64,000 nt of DNA, from positions 496,001 to 560,000 of the forward strand of contig CAWJXA010000001.1 of the NCBI GenBank assembly GCA_963846715.1. Direction: 5' to 3'. Numbering within the stretch: position 1 is the stretch's first letter; each line of letters starts with the position of its first letter. The DNA is from Bog-257 sp963846715 (GTDB taxonomy: Bacteria > Acidobacteriota > Terriglobia > Terriglobales > Acidobacteriaceae). Made by a program: the position numbers and the translations under genes. Below are positions 54,166 through 62,774 of the stretch, piece after piece. Under the pieces are notes generated by a model, which worked only from the letters and a program-made list of their open reading frames with translations, was not told the origin of the DNA and ran no database searches.

Positions 54166-55160
54166 AGGCGGACCGCCTCTCCTCGCTTGCCAACCGACTC
54201 GCTGGCGGCCTGCAGCATCTGGACAACACGCCGGCCAGCATGACCGTCGTTCATGGCTTTCTTGCCCTTGGTAACGCAGTCAACGAAATGGTCGGCCTCG
54301 GCCCTCAGGGCTTCGATCTGTTCTACCTGAGGCGCCCACATGTCACCAGAACGGTAGCTAACAAGCAATTCGTAGACCCCTTCGCGCGTATTGATGGCAA
54401 CTCCCTTGTCGTAGACCTTGATTTTCGCGTCAGCCTCCAGGTCGTTCCAGACCAGCATCTTCTTCTCGCCACCGATGAGCGTTGTCCGAACCTTCACCGG
54501 CGACAGCCAATTCACGTTGATATGTGCGATCACCTTGTTGGGAAAGTAGACGGTCATGAAAGCAACGTCTTCGTGTCCGTTAAGGTGGGTCTCTCCGGTA
54601 GCTGAAATGGCCTCGGCTTTCCCGTTGATCAGATAATCCATGATGGAAAGATCGTGGGGAGCAAGGTCCCAGAGAACATTGATGTCATGCTGGAACAGTC
54701 CGAGGTTCACCCGAGTGGAATCGTAGTAGTAGAGTTCGCCAAGCGTGCCATCGTCTACAAATTGGCGGATTTTTCTGACGGCACCGGTGAAAAGAAATGT
54801 GTGGTCTACCATGATTTGCAGACCTTTACTCTCGGCCAGTTCGATCAACTCATCCGCTTGTGCAACTTCCGAGGTGAAGGGCTTCTCGACAAATATGTGT
54901 TTGCCATTCAACAGTGCCTTCTTGGCAAGTTCGTAATGTGTCCAGACAGGAGTGACAATCGCCACCGCATCGACCGCCGGTGACGTGACCACATCCAAGC
55001 AATTATTGGTTGTCTTAATGTCCGGATATGCTTCGTTGACTCGCTGGAGCATGGCCTGGCTTTTGTCGCAGACTATCTCCACTCGCGACCCGGCGCGATG
55101 AAAATTGCGCACAATATTCGGTCCCCAGTATCCGTACCCGATTACACCGACTTTGATCAT
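54162..55160 (-). CDS. Gfo/Idh/MocA oxidoreductase (WlbA/WbpB-like)
   Basis: About 332 aa. MIKVGVIGYGYWGPNIVRNFHRAG is the Rossmann NAD site. DAVAIVTPVWTHYELAKKALLNGKHIFVEKPFTSEVAQADELI contains the EKP motif with the catalytic Lys of the family. DLAPHDLSIMDYLI holds the His of the active site. It should oxidise C3 of UDP-N-acetylglucosaminuronate for the aminotransferase downstream. ATG 55160 is chosen because AGGGAAC precedes it and the Rossmann strand starts there, dropping 35 residues of an upstream extension. Confidence 0.9.
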   Translation of the reverse strand: MIKVGVIGYGYWGPNIVRNFHRAGSRVEIVCDKSQAMLQRVNEAYPDIKTTNNCLDVVTSPAVDAVAIVTPVWTHYELAKKALLNGKHIFVEKPFTSEVAQADELIELAESKGLQIMVDHTFLFTGAVRKIRQFVDDGTLGELYYYDSTRVNLGLFQHDINVLWDLAPHDLSIMDYLINGKAEAISATGETHLNGHEDVAFMTVYFPNKVIAHINVNWLSPVKVRTTLIGGEKKMLVWNDLEADAKIKVYDKGVAINTREGVYELLVSYRSGDMWAPQVEQIEALRAEADHFVDCVTKGKKAMNDGHAGRRVVQMLQAASESVGKRGEAVRL

Positions 55161-55320
55161 GACTTTGTTCCCTCGACACATGCCGGCTATAAGCTCAACG
55201 TCGCTCACCAGCAGATGCGGTTGTACGCCGTATAGTCGGCGCGCTCGTGCCGTAAGTCCCGGCAACCGTCAGCTATTGTTTTGATAATGACGAAGAAGGT
55301 TTGCTTAGTTGGGCGTCCAC

Positions 55321-56460
55321 TCAACTGGCGCCTTGACCGGAGAACATGGCTTTCGGTGTTTGCAGCAGTATCTTGCAATCCAGCCACAGAGACCACATCC
55401 TTGCATACCTGAGATCCATCCTGACCATTTCGTCGAAAGTAGTACGCGAGCGTCCTTCGACCTGCCACAATCCTGTTAGCCCTGGCTTAATCTCCAGCAC
55501 ACGACGCCGGTGCCAAGTCCGATAGCGGTCATACTCGTACGGGAGGGCAGGACGTGGTCCCACCAGAGACATGTCTCCGCACAAGACACTGACGAACTGC
55601 GGCAATTCGTCGAGGCTGGTCTTGCGCAGGAAGCGGCCCACGCGGGTAACCCTGGGGTCGTCCATCAATTTGTAGGTCCCATTTGCCTGTTTGACGTCTT
55701 CGCCCGTTATTAGCTTGGCGACGTACTCCTGATGTATGCCGGGGTCATTATCGACGTACATGGAGCGGAACTTGGGAAAACTGAATAATCTGCCATACTG
55801 ACCCAACCGTTTTTGGCAGAAGAGTATGGGACCGTCCGAGGTCAGTTTCACTAGAACAGCAATGACGACAAGCACCGGCAGCAGCAGCATCAGGGCAAGC
55901 ACGCTGCCGAGGATGTCCATGGCCCGTTTGAGAATACGGCCAAACCGTCTGGATACATGAGGAGTTGAAAGGTCAGGATATAAGGCCGCGTGGCTGTCTT
56001 CCTCGGACTCTTTCACGGCGCGATGGGGAAAGACCCGATACACGATAGTCAGGCGGCGGAACTCCTCGTCACTCAAAGCGGCTTGCAGCGCAGCAGATAT
56101 CTTTTGGGTAATGGCAGTCACCGTGCCATGATCTGCCTGGCCAACTTCCGTAAGAAGCAGACCCACGGTGGCACCCTGCTCATACCATCCGATAACATCG
56201 GTTTCCCGGGTGCAACCAGAAATCGCCGCAGCCATAACACGAACCTGGCTATCGCCTGTTCCCTGCAGGAAATCGCCGCCGTCAATGAGCATAAGCACAA
56301 ACGGCTTTCCGGAGCGTTCGCTTCTGCGGCGCTCGAGTCGAATCATGTGAACGAACTCTGCCTCAGGAATCACCCGGACGTGCACTTGTGCCAGGGCGGC
56401 CGCGATGCCTTGGGCGTTGGCGCTCATCTTCGAGAACAGTAATGCTTTTGTCAGAGCCAT
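55321..56460 (-). CDS. Initiating sugar transferase with N-terminal GGDEF-like domain
   Basis: About 379 aa. The C-terminal 200 residues are a bacterial sugar transferase (WbaP/WcaJ type): RRFGRILKRAMDILGSVLALMLLLPVLVVIAVLVKL (membrane helix), GPILFCQKRLGQYGRLFSFPKFRSM, DELPQFVSVLCGDMSLVGPRPALPYE and KPGLTGLWQVEGRSRTTF. The first 170 residues resemble a degenerate GGDEF domain (IRLERRRSERSGKPFVLMLID, then RETDVIGWYEQGATVGLLLTE in place of the GGDEF loop). No typical N-terminal four-helix membrane domain is present. It loads the first sugar phosphate on undecaprenyl phosphate. ATG 56460 has GGAG upstream. It is the last gene of the export block. Confidence 0.87.
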   Translation of the reverse strand: MALTKALLFSKMSANAQGIAAALAQVHVRVIPEAEFVHMIRLERRRSERSGKPFVLMLIDGGDFLQGTGDSQVRVMAAAISGCTRETDVIGWYEQGATVGLLLTEVGQADHGTVTAITQKISAALQAALSDEEFRRLTIVYRVFPHRAVKESEEDSHAALYPDLSTPHVSRRFGRILKRAMDILGSVLALMLLLPVLVVIAVLVKLTSDGPILFCQKRLGQYGRLFSFPKFRSMYVDNDPGIHQEYVAKLITGEDVKQANGTYKLMDDPRVTRVGRFLRKTSLDELPQFVSVLCGDMSLVGPRPALPYEYDRYRTWHRRRVLEIKPGLTGLWQVEGRSRTTFDEMVRMDLRYARMWSLWLDCKILLQTPKAMFSGQGAS

Positions 56461-56603
56461 TTGGGCACTCCACCATCCATCGTGGATTCTCGATTGTGTC
56501 AATGTGAGACTTTAGAAATCCTGGGAAACCCGGAGAGAGGTACAGCAAGTTTGATAGGTCACATAGGACGGCTAATGGGATATGCTGCGCGGGAAATCCG
56601 CAA

Positions 56604-57491
56604 TTACTTAGTCTTGATGGTCAGCCGCGGAGATGCTGAGGAGCGCAAGCCACTCGCACCGTAACGCGATCCCTGTTGGTAGTAACGATGATAATACTGC
56701 TGGTCATTGACGGTGGCTTCGTTAAGAACGGTTGCGATGATCCTGCTACCGTCGATGGATTTCAGGGCCTCGCGTAAGAGCTTCTTGGGAGTAATTCCCT
56801 GCCGTGTGACCAACAGGACGGCGTCGGCTAGGTTCGCCAGCGTGGCGGCATCCGCGAACGGCGTCAGTGGCGGAGTGTCAATAAGAATCCAGTCAAACAT
56901 GGCATAGAGTTGTGCCATTAAATCGACGAAGTCGGGCGACTGCAATATCCCGAGCGGCCCATCATGATATTTACCCGCGGGCAGGACCCAGAGAGGAAGC
57001 TGCTCAGTCCGGCAAAGGGCCGTCATAATCGAACCCTTGGTCTCCCACCAGTCTGACAAGCCGAAATGGTCTTCGACGTTAAACAACCAGCCCAAACTCC
57101 CTCCGCGCAAGTCTCCGTCGATGATCAAGGTCTTTTGCCTATGCATCGCCAGAGTTATCGCGAGGTTGGCACTGATCAGGGTCTTCCCTTCGCCCGGCAC
57201 AGCACTGGTCACTAACAGCTTCTTGATTGCGTACTGTTGTTGAGCGTGCTTGAGGCGCGACGCCAGCGTTCGCAGCCGCTCCGCACCTACTCCGGCAGGT
57301 TCGTTGATGGCAACCAAGCGGAGCTCGGAAGAAGAGGAAATAACAAACTGATCGACCTCCATCAGCTCGCCACTATACTGCTCATTTTCCATAGGTGAAT
57401 CGGGCAGGTGGCGCGTCACTTCCGCGGGGCGGAGGTCGGAAACACCATGTTCCGGATTCGAGTTCAGGGGAGCTTGCAAACGCTGCAACAT
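56604..57491 (-). CDS. BY-kinase/CpsD-like tyrosine kinase of EPS export
   Basis: A 295-aa P-loop ATPase. LLVTSAVPGEGKTLISANLAITLA is the Walker A, KTLIIDGDLRGGSLG the Walker A', and MFDWILIDTPPLTPFADA the Walker B. The C-terminus has a tyrosine cluster, YYHRYYQQGSRYGASG, for autophosphorylation. It works with the Wzz-like protein just upstream, which lacks its own kinase domain, to control chain length and export. An N-terminal extension of about 60 residues precedes the kinase fold. Confidence 0.9.
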   Translation of the reverse strand: MLQRLQAPLNSNPEHGVSDLRPAEVTRHLPDSPMENEQYSGELMEVDQFVISSSSELRLVAINEPAGVGAERLRTLASRLKHAQQQYAIKKLLVTSAVPGEGKTLISANLAITLAMHRQKTLIIDGDLRGGSLGWLFNVEDHFGLSDWWETKGSIMTALCRTEQLPLWVLPAGKYHDGPLGILQSPDFVDLMAQLYAMFDWILIDTPPLTPFADAATLANLADAVLLVTRQGITPKKLLREALKSIDGSRIIATVLNEATVNDQQYYHRYYQQGSRYGASGLRSSASPRLTIKTK

Positions 57492-57568
57492 GCTGCTAAT
57501 CGCACTCCAATCTTAGGGAAACGCTCTTGCCAGCTGGTCGACTGCTGCGGGTATGGATGACGATCAGC

Positions 57569-59152
57569 TCAGTGTTTGTAGTACACCACAAAGGTTACTG
57601 CCAACATCACCAGGCTAACGGCGCCAGCTGCAACGCTCTCCAGAATCGTAAGCCTTGACCGTTTTTTTAGATCGGATGCGGTGGCGAGTAACGGTATACC
57701 GAGAGTGAAGCCGGACTGCGCAAATTCGCTGAGTTCATCTTCCTGATAAATGCGAGGGGTGGCGATCTCCCGCAGAAGGACAACACCCAACCCAATTGCC
57801 AGGCCAATTCCAAGCCCGGTGAGAGAAAAGCCCAAGCGGTTTGGATAGTACGGTTTCTCGGGAAGGTTGGGTGGGTCAATCATGCGAAACTGCTCGCCCT
57901 CTCGGCGCTTTTCGAGGTTGGTCGCCATTTCCGACTGAAGCTTCTTGGCGAGGAGCGATTCATAATAGGAGCGCGACTGATCGTAGTCGCGAGTGATGGA
58001 AGCGGACTCTTGCTCACGAACCGGAGAAGCATTCAGACGTCCCTGATACTGTTCGATCTGCTCCTCAAGGCGCCTAATCTTTGCTTTGTGGTTAGTGATC
58101 TCCAACTCGTTGGCCGACAGCTGACCGGTAATCTGAATCAAAGGCGAGCTGTCGCGCAGATTAGGACTGTCCTCTGCTACTTTCTGTCCCTTCTCACCAT
58201 CGGAAACCTTGGCCTTCCGGGACTCCAGTCGCGCAATCTGGTCTTTTAGACGAATGATGTCGGGATAGCGCTGCGTATATCTTGCGCTTAAATCGGCCAA
58301 CCGGGCTTTCAGGGCCTCAAGCTGCTCATCCGGGGTGAGCGGAGAGACCGGGTTCCCCGCTGCATCTTCCTTTCCATGCAAAGTGGGAGCGGCCTGATAC
58401 TGTGCGAGCAGCGACCGCAAATACAAATTCTGTTGCTCTGCCTGGTTAAGTGCGTCAGTTGAAGCCTGGAGTTGTGCCTGCAATCCGCCGAGTATTTGCA
58501 GATTGCCCTGCATCTGCTCGGGAAGTTCCCCTAAATGCTGGGTCCGGAACTGACGTAGTTTTTGTTCCTGGTCGGCCAGACTTCTCCGCGCCTCGTCTAA
58601 TTGACTTTCGAGGAAGCTGGTGGTGTCTTCTGAGAGCTGCTCACGATTGCGCAAGTTTTCGTTAATGAAAAATGAGGTCAACTCGCCGGTCACCGCTCGG
58701 GCAAGAGTGGCCGTCGGCGCAGAGTAAGATACCTTGAACGCGGAGAGTTCGTCGCGCCGGCCTTCGTTCTTAATCAGTTCCACGGCGATATCTTGCCGCA
58801 TGCGCTCGACTGCAGCATCCGGATCTACACTCGAACCATTGGTGCGGTATAGCTGGAATTCATCGATGAGCTTCAGTAACCGTGTCCGGCTAAGGATCTG
58901 CTGGCTCATACTCTGCAGGCGCATCTGGAGATCGGCAGGCACATTGGCTTCCACGTAGTGCTCAGGTACCTTCTGCTGCTCGATCAAGATGACGGTCTCA
59001 GAGCGGTACTTAGCAGGAACAAACCATCCGGCAGCTGTGCCGGCCGCCCATCCTACTACGAGACACACGGCAATCGTCCAACGGCTACGTCGTATCCTGA
59101 TCCAGTAGTCGGCTAAAGCGAGTTGTGCGGGTGGTTGAGTAGCTTGATTCAT
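57569..59152 (-). CDS. Wzz/GumC-type polysaccharide chain-length protein
   Basis: A 527-aa inner-membrane protein. A first helix (WTIAVCLVVGWAAGTAAGWFV) and a last one (LSLTGLGIGLAIGLGVVLL, preceded by the proline-rich RMIDPPNLPEKPYYPNRLG) flank a long periplasmic coiled-coil region (residues about 160-400, rich in Q/E/L heptads). A further hydrophobic end (ESVAAGAVSLVMLAVTFVVYYKH) is present. This is the PCP-2a type without fused kinase, which is encoded downstream. It sets polymer length and links to Wza. Confidence 0.9.
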   Translation of the reverse strand: MNQATQPPAQLALADYWIRIRRSRWTIAVCLVVGWAAGTAAGWFVPAKYRSETVILIEQQKVPEHYVEANVPADLQMRLQSMSQQILSRTRLLKLIDEFQLYRTNGSSVDPDAAVERMRQDIAVELIKNEGRRDELSAFKVSYSAPTATLARAVTGELTSFFINENLRNREQLSEDTTSFLESQLDEARRSLADQEQKLRQFRTQHLGELPEQMQGNLQILGGLQAQLQASTDALNQAEQQNLYLRSLLAQYQAAPTLHGKEDAAGNPVSPLTPDEQLEALKARLADLSARYTQRYPDIIRLKDQIARLESRKAKVSDGEKGQKVAEDSPNLRDSSPLIQITGQLSANELEITNHKAKIRRLEEQIEQYQGRLNASPVREQESASITRDYDQSRSYYESLLAKKLQSEMATNLEKRREGEQFRMIDPPNLPEKPYYPNRLGFSLTGLGIGLAIGLGVVLLREIATPRIYQEDELSEFAQSGFTLGIPLLATASDLKKRSRLTILESVAAGAVSLVMLAVTFVVYYKH

Positions 59153-59157
59153 GTCGG

Positions 59158-60495
59158 CTATCTCCGAATGGGCTTCGCGATCAGGTAGGAAAGCGAAATC
59201 GCCACTCGGTTATGATCTCCTGAATAGAATGCCTGATCAGACCTTAGAGATCTCTGCTGCTGCAGGTACCAGTAGGTAAGACTCAAGGTCCACTTGTCAC
59301 CAAACTTCCGGCCAATACCCGAACCAGCCGACAAATAATTGTTCGACAAGCGGTTCAGCGATCCCGTGGCAAAAGGTGGTTCGTTGATGTTGTAGCCGAC
59401 AAATGAGCTCAAGGTGGTTTGTTTAGAAAGCTGTTGGTCCACCTGAAGATTGGCCAGCGTCTGGCGTACCGCGCCTTGATACTGGTTGCCGGAACTGAGC
59501 TGCCGAATCAGACTGGCGGACAAACCGCTGCGCCGCCGGGTCCAGCTGACGGTTCCGCCGCCCATCCACGACCAGCCAGCGCCACGTTCATTCAACAGAT
59601 TCGTGATTGCGCCATTGCCGGCCGGTAGGTTAAAGGTGGTATCGACGTACTGCGGTCCAATAATGCCCGACAGCTGAAGGCTGGCTGTAGGCGAATACTG
59701 GAGCAGGTATCCGACAGTCTGCGCCCCGGTGCGAACCTGACCATGGCCCGCATCCAACTGCTGAGCCATGTATTGCACGCCAGAGGAAAAGTGTGCGCTG
59801 CTCGCGTGAAAAACGCCTAAGGTAAATTGACCTGAATTGGACTGCTGAAACGCACTGCCCAGTTGATTGCCGTCTGTGCCACCCTGGTAACTTAAGTAGT
59901 TATAGGCTCCGCCGACTTGAATCTTGGTGCGGGCGCTTAGGTCGTAAGTGGCGTTGACGGCTGCCTGCTCATTCGTCTTTGGCAAGTAATCCCAGGCTAC
60001 TGAGCTTGGAGTAGACAACGTACCGAACTGAGGCAAGGCCGAGGTGGCATGCAAGCTATCGAACGGGTTGGAGCTGGACACAAAGCTATTGAATAGCGAG
60101 AACGTCAGCCGTTTGGTCGCACGGTATTGAAATGCTGCTCCCAACATCTGTGACACGGCGTTGTAAGACGGTAAATTGGAGCTGCTGTAGGAAACCCCTG
60201 GCATGTAGGTTAGCAAAGAAGTCCAACGGGGCCGGGATAGGCTAAGCCCAAATTGCGGATACAAGGTGTACTCCGAATTTGGCGTGTTGTTGTTCGTATT
60301 TGCGGCATTGGTATCATAGCTGGCCGATGTCGCCAATCCCAGAACGAACATGTTTGGAATTTGCGATGACTGGTCCAGCGACGAGCCAAGGGTCCCCACT
60401 CCACCAAATCCGGCGGTCACCGACTGCGCCTGGAGGGCCAAAGGTGCGAGGAGACACAGGAAGGTCGCAACCCGCAGTGTCGCTGTTAAGCTCAT
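59158..60495 (-). CDS. Outer-membrane beta-barrel protein of the EPS export block
   Basis: A 445-aa protein with a signal peptide (ATLRVATFLCLLAPLALQAQS, cut near AQS). Most of the chain is short amphipathic beta strands with aromatic ends, such as PRWTSLLTYMPGVSYSSSN, RLTFSLFNSFVSSSNPF and WTLSLTYWYLQQQRSL, and it ends on a strand, as outer-membrane barrels do. Similar barrels (TIGR03016-like or GumC-adjacent) lie between wza and wzz in EPS loci. It overlaps or abuts its neighbours (2 bases and 5 bases), so it is co-translated with them. Confidence 0.82.
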   Translation of the reverse strand: MSLTATLRVATFLCLLAPLALQAQSVTAGFGGVGTLGSSLDQSSQIPNMFVLGLATSASYDTNAANTNNNTPNSEYTLYPQFGLSLSRPRWTSLLTYMPGVSYSSSNLPSYNAVSQMLGAAFQYRATKRLTFSLFNSFVSSSNPFDSLHATSALPQFGTLSTPSSVAWDYLPKTNEQAAVNATYDLSARTKIQVGGAYNYLSYQGGTDGNQLGSAFQQSNSGQFTLGVFHASSAHFSSGVQYMAQQLDAGHGQVRTGAQTVGYLLQYSPTASLQLSGIIGPQYVDTTFNLPAGNGAITNLLNERGAGWSWMGGGTVSWTRRRSGLSASLIRQLSSGNQYQGAVRQTLANLQVDQQLSKQTTLSSFVGYNINEPPFATGSLNRLSNNYLSAGSGIGRKFGDKWTLSLTYWYLQQQRSLRSDQAFYSGDHNRVAISLSYLIAKPIRR

Positions 60496-60496
60496 G

Positions 60497-61138
60497 TCAA
60501 GGCACCACTACCGTATCGTGCGGACGTAACTGCACATTTTCCGATAGGTTGCTACCCTTTAAGATTTCCTTGTACCGAAAAGGAAGGCGCTCCGAGGAGC
60601 CGTCGGGGCGAATCCGTAAGACGTAAATACTGTTGCGTTTTGCAAACTCTCCCAGTCCGCCAGCCTGGGCAATAGCGTCCAGGACCGTAGTCGATTCCGT
60701 CAGAGGATAGGACCCGGGCTTGATGACTTCGCCCACGATATTGAACTTGAGGCTCTTCACTTCCTGGACGATGACCGTTACCTCGGGGAAGGAGACGAAC
60801 GCGGCCAAGCCCTCTTGAATTTCCTCCTGCAGCTTGTGAGGTGTCTTACCACTGGCTTGCACGTCACCTAGCAGCGGTAACGTGATCTTTCCGTCGGGCC
60901 GCACCGGAACCGTCCGGCATAGGTCCGGCTCCTTCCATACATTGATCGCCAGAGTATCGTCAGCGCCGATTACATAGTCATCAGTGAGAGCGCCCTTGGC
61001 GGTTTGCGCCACGGTGTGAGTGCTGCCGGCCGGCAAGGATGAAGATCCTGCCTCCGCAACTACGACGGACTGTGCGCGAGCAAACGGGCCAGCGATAATC
61101 GTAACTGCAAGCATCGAGATGACGATAATAAGTTTCAT
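60497..61138 (-). CDS. Polysaccharide export protein (Wza-like, SLBB)
   Basis: A 213-aa lipoprotein-like exporter. A signal peptide (KLIIVISMLAVTIIAGPFARA) has no lipobox cysteine. DDYVIGADDTLAINVWKEPDL is the Poly_export domain, with GKITLPLLGDVQASGKT. An SLBB domain follows (VKSLKFNIVGEVIKPGSYPL, VLDAIAQAGGLGEFA). It forms the periplasmic/outer-membrane channel. ATG 61138 is the start; the codon nine bases upstream is TTG. It is the first gene of the export block, and the family's usual partners follow directly. Confidence 0.92.
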   Translation of the reverse strand: MKLIIVISMLAVTIIAGPFARAQSVVVAEAGSSSLPAGSTHTVAQTAKGALTDDYVIGADDTLAINVWKEPDLCRTVPVRPDGKITLPLLGDVQASGKTPHKLQEEIQEGLAAFVSFPEVTVIVQEVKSLKFNIVGEVIKPGSYPLTESTTVLDAIAQAGGLGEFAKRNSIYVLRIRPDGSSERLPFRYKEILKGSNLSENVQLRPHDTVVVP

Positions 61139-61291
61139 GGAGGTCAACCGTGTTGCGCCGCGAAATAGCCGACGTCGAAAGGAGCGACAAGTCCAGAATC
61201 AACGTCACGAAATGAAGGATGTGGAGCGATCATCTGATAGGGCGCGGTTTCAAACCCGCCGAGGCACTCTAAGACCAATCCAGGTCGCAAG

Positions 61292-61633
61292 TTATGTCAC
61301 TCTTGAGATACGAAAGGAGACGGAAGCTACAAAGGCCGCGGCGCTGGTGACGCGCACTACAGTTCCTGTCCCGCTCAGGCGGCCCTTCGCAATTGCGCCC
61401 GGCTTTACCGGCGGTAACATCACTGTCACCCTAATTTCTGCCCCGAGCGCCGGCAGCTCACTAGTCAGAATGGTTACGCTGGCGGCGCTTATCTCCTGGG
61501 TCAATCCAGCGCAGTGGTGCCATGTCTGATCGGCGCCTTTCCATTGGAAAGAAACCTGTGCAGTAATGGGGTAGCGTTTTGCAATTCTTGCTTCGTGCTC
61601 TTTCTGCTTGCGACATGGACGCTCTTCGATCAT
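61292..61633 (-). CDS. PilZ domain protein
   Basis: About 113 aa. EARIAKRYPITAQVSFQW has the RxxxR c-di-GMP pattern in a relaxed form (RIAKR), with DxSxxG replaced by QEISAAS. Strands LGAEIRVTVMLPPVKPGAIAKGRLSGTGTVVRV finish a PilZ barrel. Binding of c-di-GMP is plausible but the second motif is degenerate. The domain is common next to EPS genes and would couple c-di-GMP to EPS output. The ATG at 61633 is used; the codon at 61645 is TTG. Confidence 0.75.
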   Translation of the reverse strand: MIEERPCRKQKEHEARIAKRYPITAQVSFQWKGADQTWHHCAGLTQEISAASVTILTSELPALGAEIRVTVMLPPVKPGAIAKGRLSGTGTVVRVTSAAAFVASVSFRISRVT

Positions 61634-61800
61634 GTATTTTCTCAAAACCAGGAACCTGGAGCGCCGATCTACGCGTACTCACGCAAGGACGCAACAAGGC
61701 GAGCGGTTGGGTAGTTCCCAGGCTCTGCCCAATCAATGATTAATATTCAGAATTAGTAACGACGATGGGTCCTTAACTGCTCCGGATTCCTTAGGAAGAC

Positions 61801-62358
61801 TTAAACAGTACGATGAAGCGGTTGCAACAGATCAGCTGCAATTTCCAGGGCCACGGACTGGTGAATGAGATCAATGGAGAGCACCAGTTTGCAGGCATTC
61901 TTGTGACGCACAATCACTCCCTCTAATCCCTCGAAGGCACCCCGCATGACCCTGACACGCTCTCCCACCTTGAGGAAGGGGTGTGTTTCCAGTACCGCAT
62001 TACGCTCAACGCAGAGCCGGATGGCGTCAATCTCCGAGTCGGCGATAGGGGCTGGCACTCCGTTGAACGACAACATTCGAACGACACTAGGAGTGGATAG
62101 TACCTTGACTCGCTCGTCAGGATGGATCCGAGTGAAGATATAACCGGGAAAGAGCGGGAAGTCGATACTGACTTTGCGGTCTTTCCACTGCCTCTCGCTA
62201 GCGAAGGTAGGCAAGAATACCTCGACGGCCTTCCAATCGAGCTGATCTTTCACCGCCTTCTCATGGCGTGGGTAGGTATAGACGGCATACCAAGAAAGGG
62301 CATCTCTCACTTGTGATGGAGATAGCAGGCTTGGCAAGGACTCTGCGAGTAGGCTCAT
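61801..62358 (-). CDS. UpxY/RfaH-like NusG-family antiterminator
   Basis: A 185-aa protein. SWYAVYTYPRHEKAVKDQLDWKAVEVFLPTFASERQWKDRK is the NusG N-terminal domain and FPLFPGYIFTRIHPDER its end. LKVGERVRVMRGAFEGLEGVIVRHKNACKLVLSIDL is the KOW domain. Such proteins load on RNA polymerase in the leader of a long polysaccharide operon and suppress termination. Its gene is first of the minus-strand block and has GGGAGA upstream of ATG 62358, after a leader of more than 400 bases. Confidence 0.9.
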   Translation of the reverse strand: MSLLAESLPSLLSPSQVRDALSWYAVYTYPRHEKAVKDQLDWKAVEVFLPTFASERQWKDRKVSIDFPLFPGYIFTRIHPDERVKVLSTPSVVRMLSFNGVPAPIADSEIDAIRLCVERNAVLETHPFLKVGERVRVMRGAFEGLEGVIVRHKNACKLVLSIDLIHQSVALEIAADLLQPLHRTV

Positions 62359-62774
62359 GGTTCTCCCTAAGCCGCCGTAGTCAACAATCGGGCAGCGCTT
62401 CGCGATGGTGACTTACAGGCAGTCACTGTGGAAAAGCTATGTCTCTAGGTTTCTGGCTAAGGGGAAAGCCGAAAAAGCGGCAATAATTTCGAGGTTGATG
62501 ACGGCAGGGGGCGCAACAGTTACCAACTCGAAGCAGCCAATTTTTAAATGTCTAATTTGCTTGTTGACGACTATAAGAACTGTGGCGGCGTTTGGCAATG
62601 AGCATTGTGGCGCGCTCCAAATGAGACTAAAAGCTAAACAACTCCTCAAAAACTGCGCCGCCATTTATGCAAACATTATGCCCAATTGCGGTTGAGAAGT
62701 TGTTCTCAGGGCGGTAAGGCGTGAGGCAGGACCCGTTTCGGATGAAGCAATGGAGCTCGGAAAAGTCGAGCAGA
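62359..62774. other. Long leader region of the upxY/EPS operon
   Basis: About 415 bases without a recognisable gene between the LuxR-type regulator and upxY. A 96-codon plus-strand frame (62405-62695) has no domain and runs against the flanking genes. The region is AT-richer than its surroundings around 62530-62600 and probably carries the promoter and recruitment site for the antiterminator. Confidence 0.45.

Noticed and set aside
62405..62695. 96-codon plus-strand frame in the upxY leader
   Set aside because: No domain, no ribosome site and opposite orientation to the operon; the leader interpretation is simpler.
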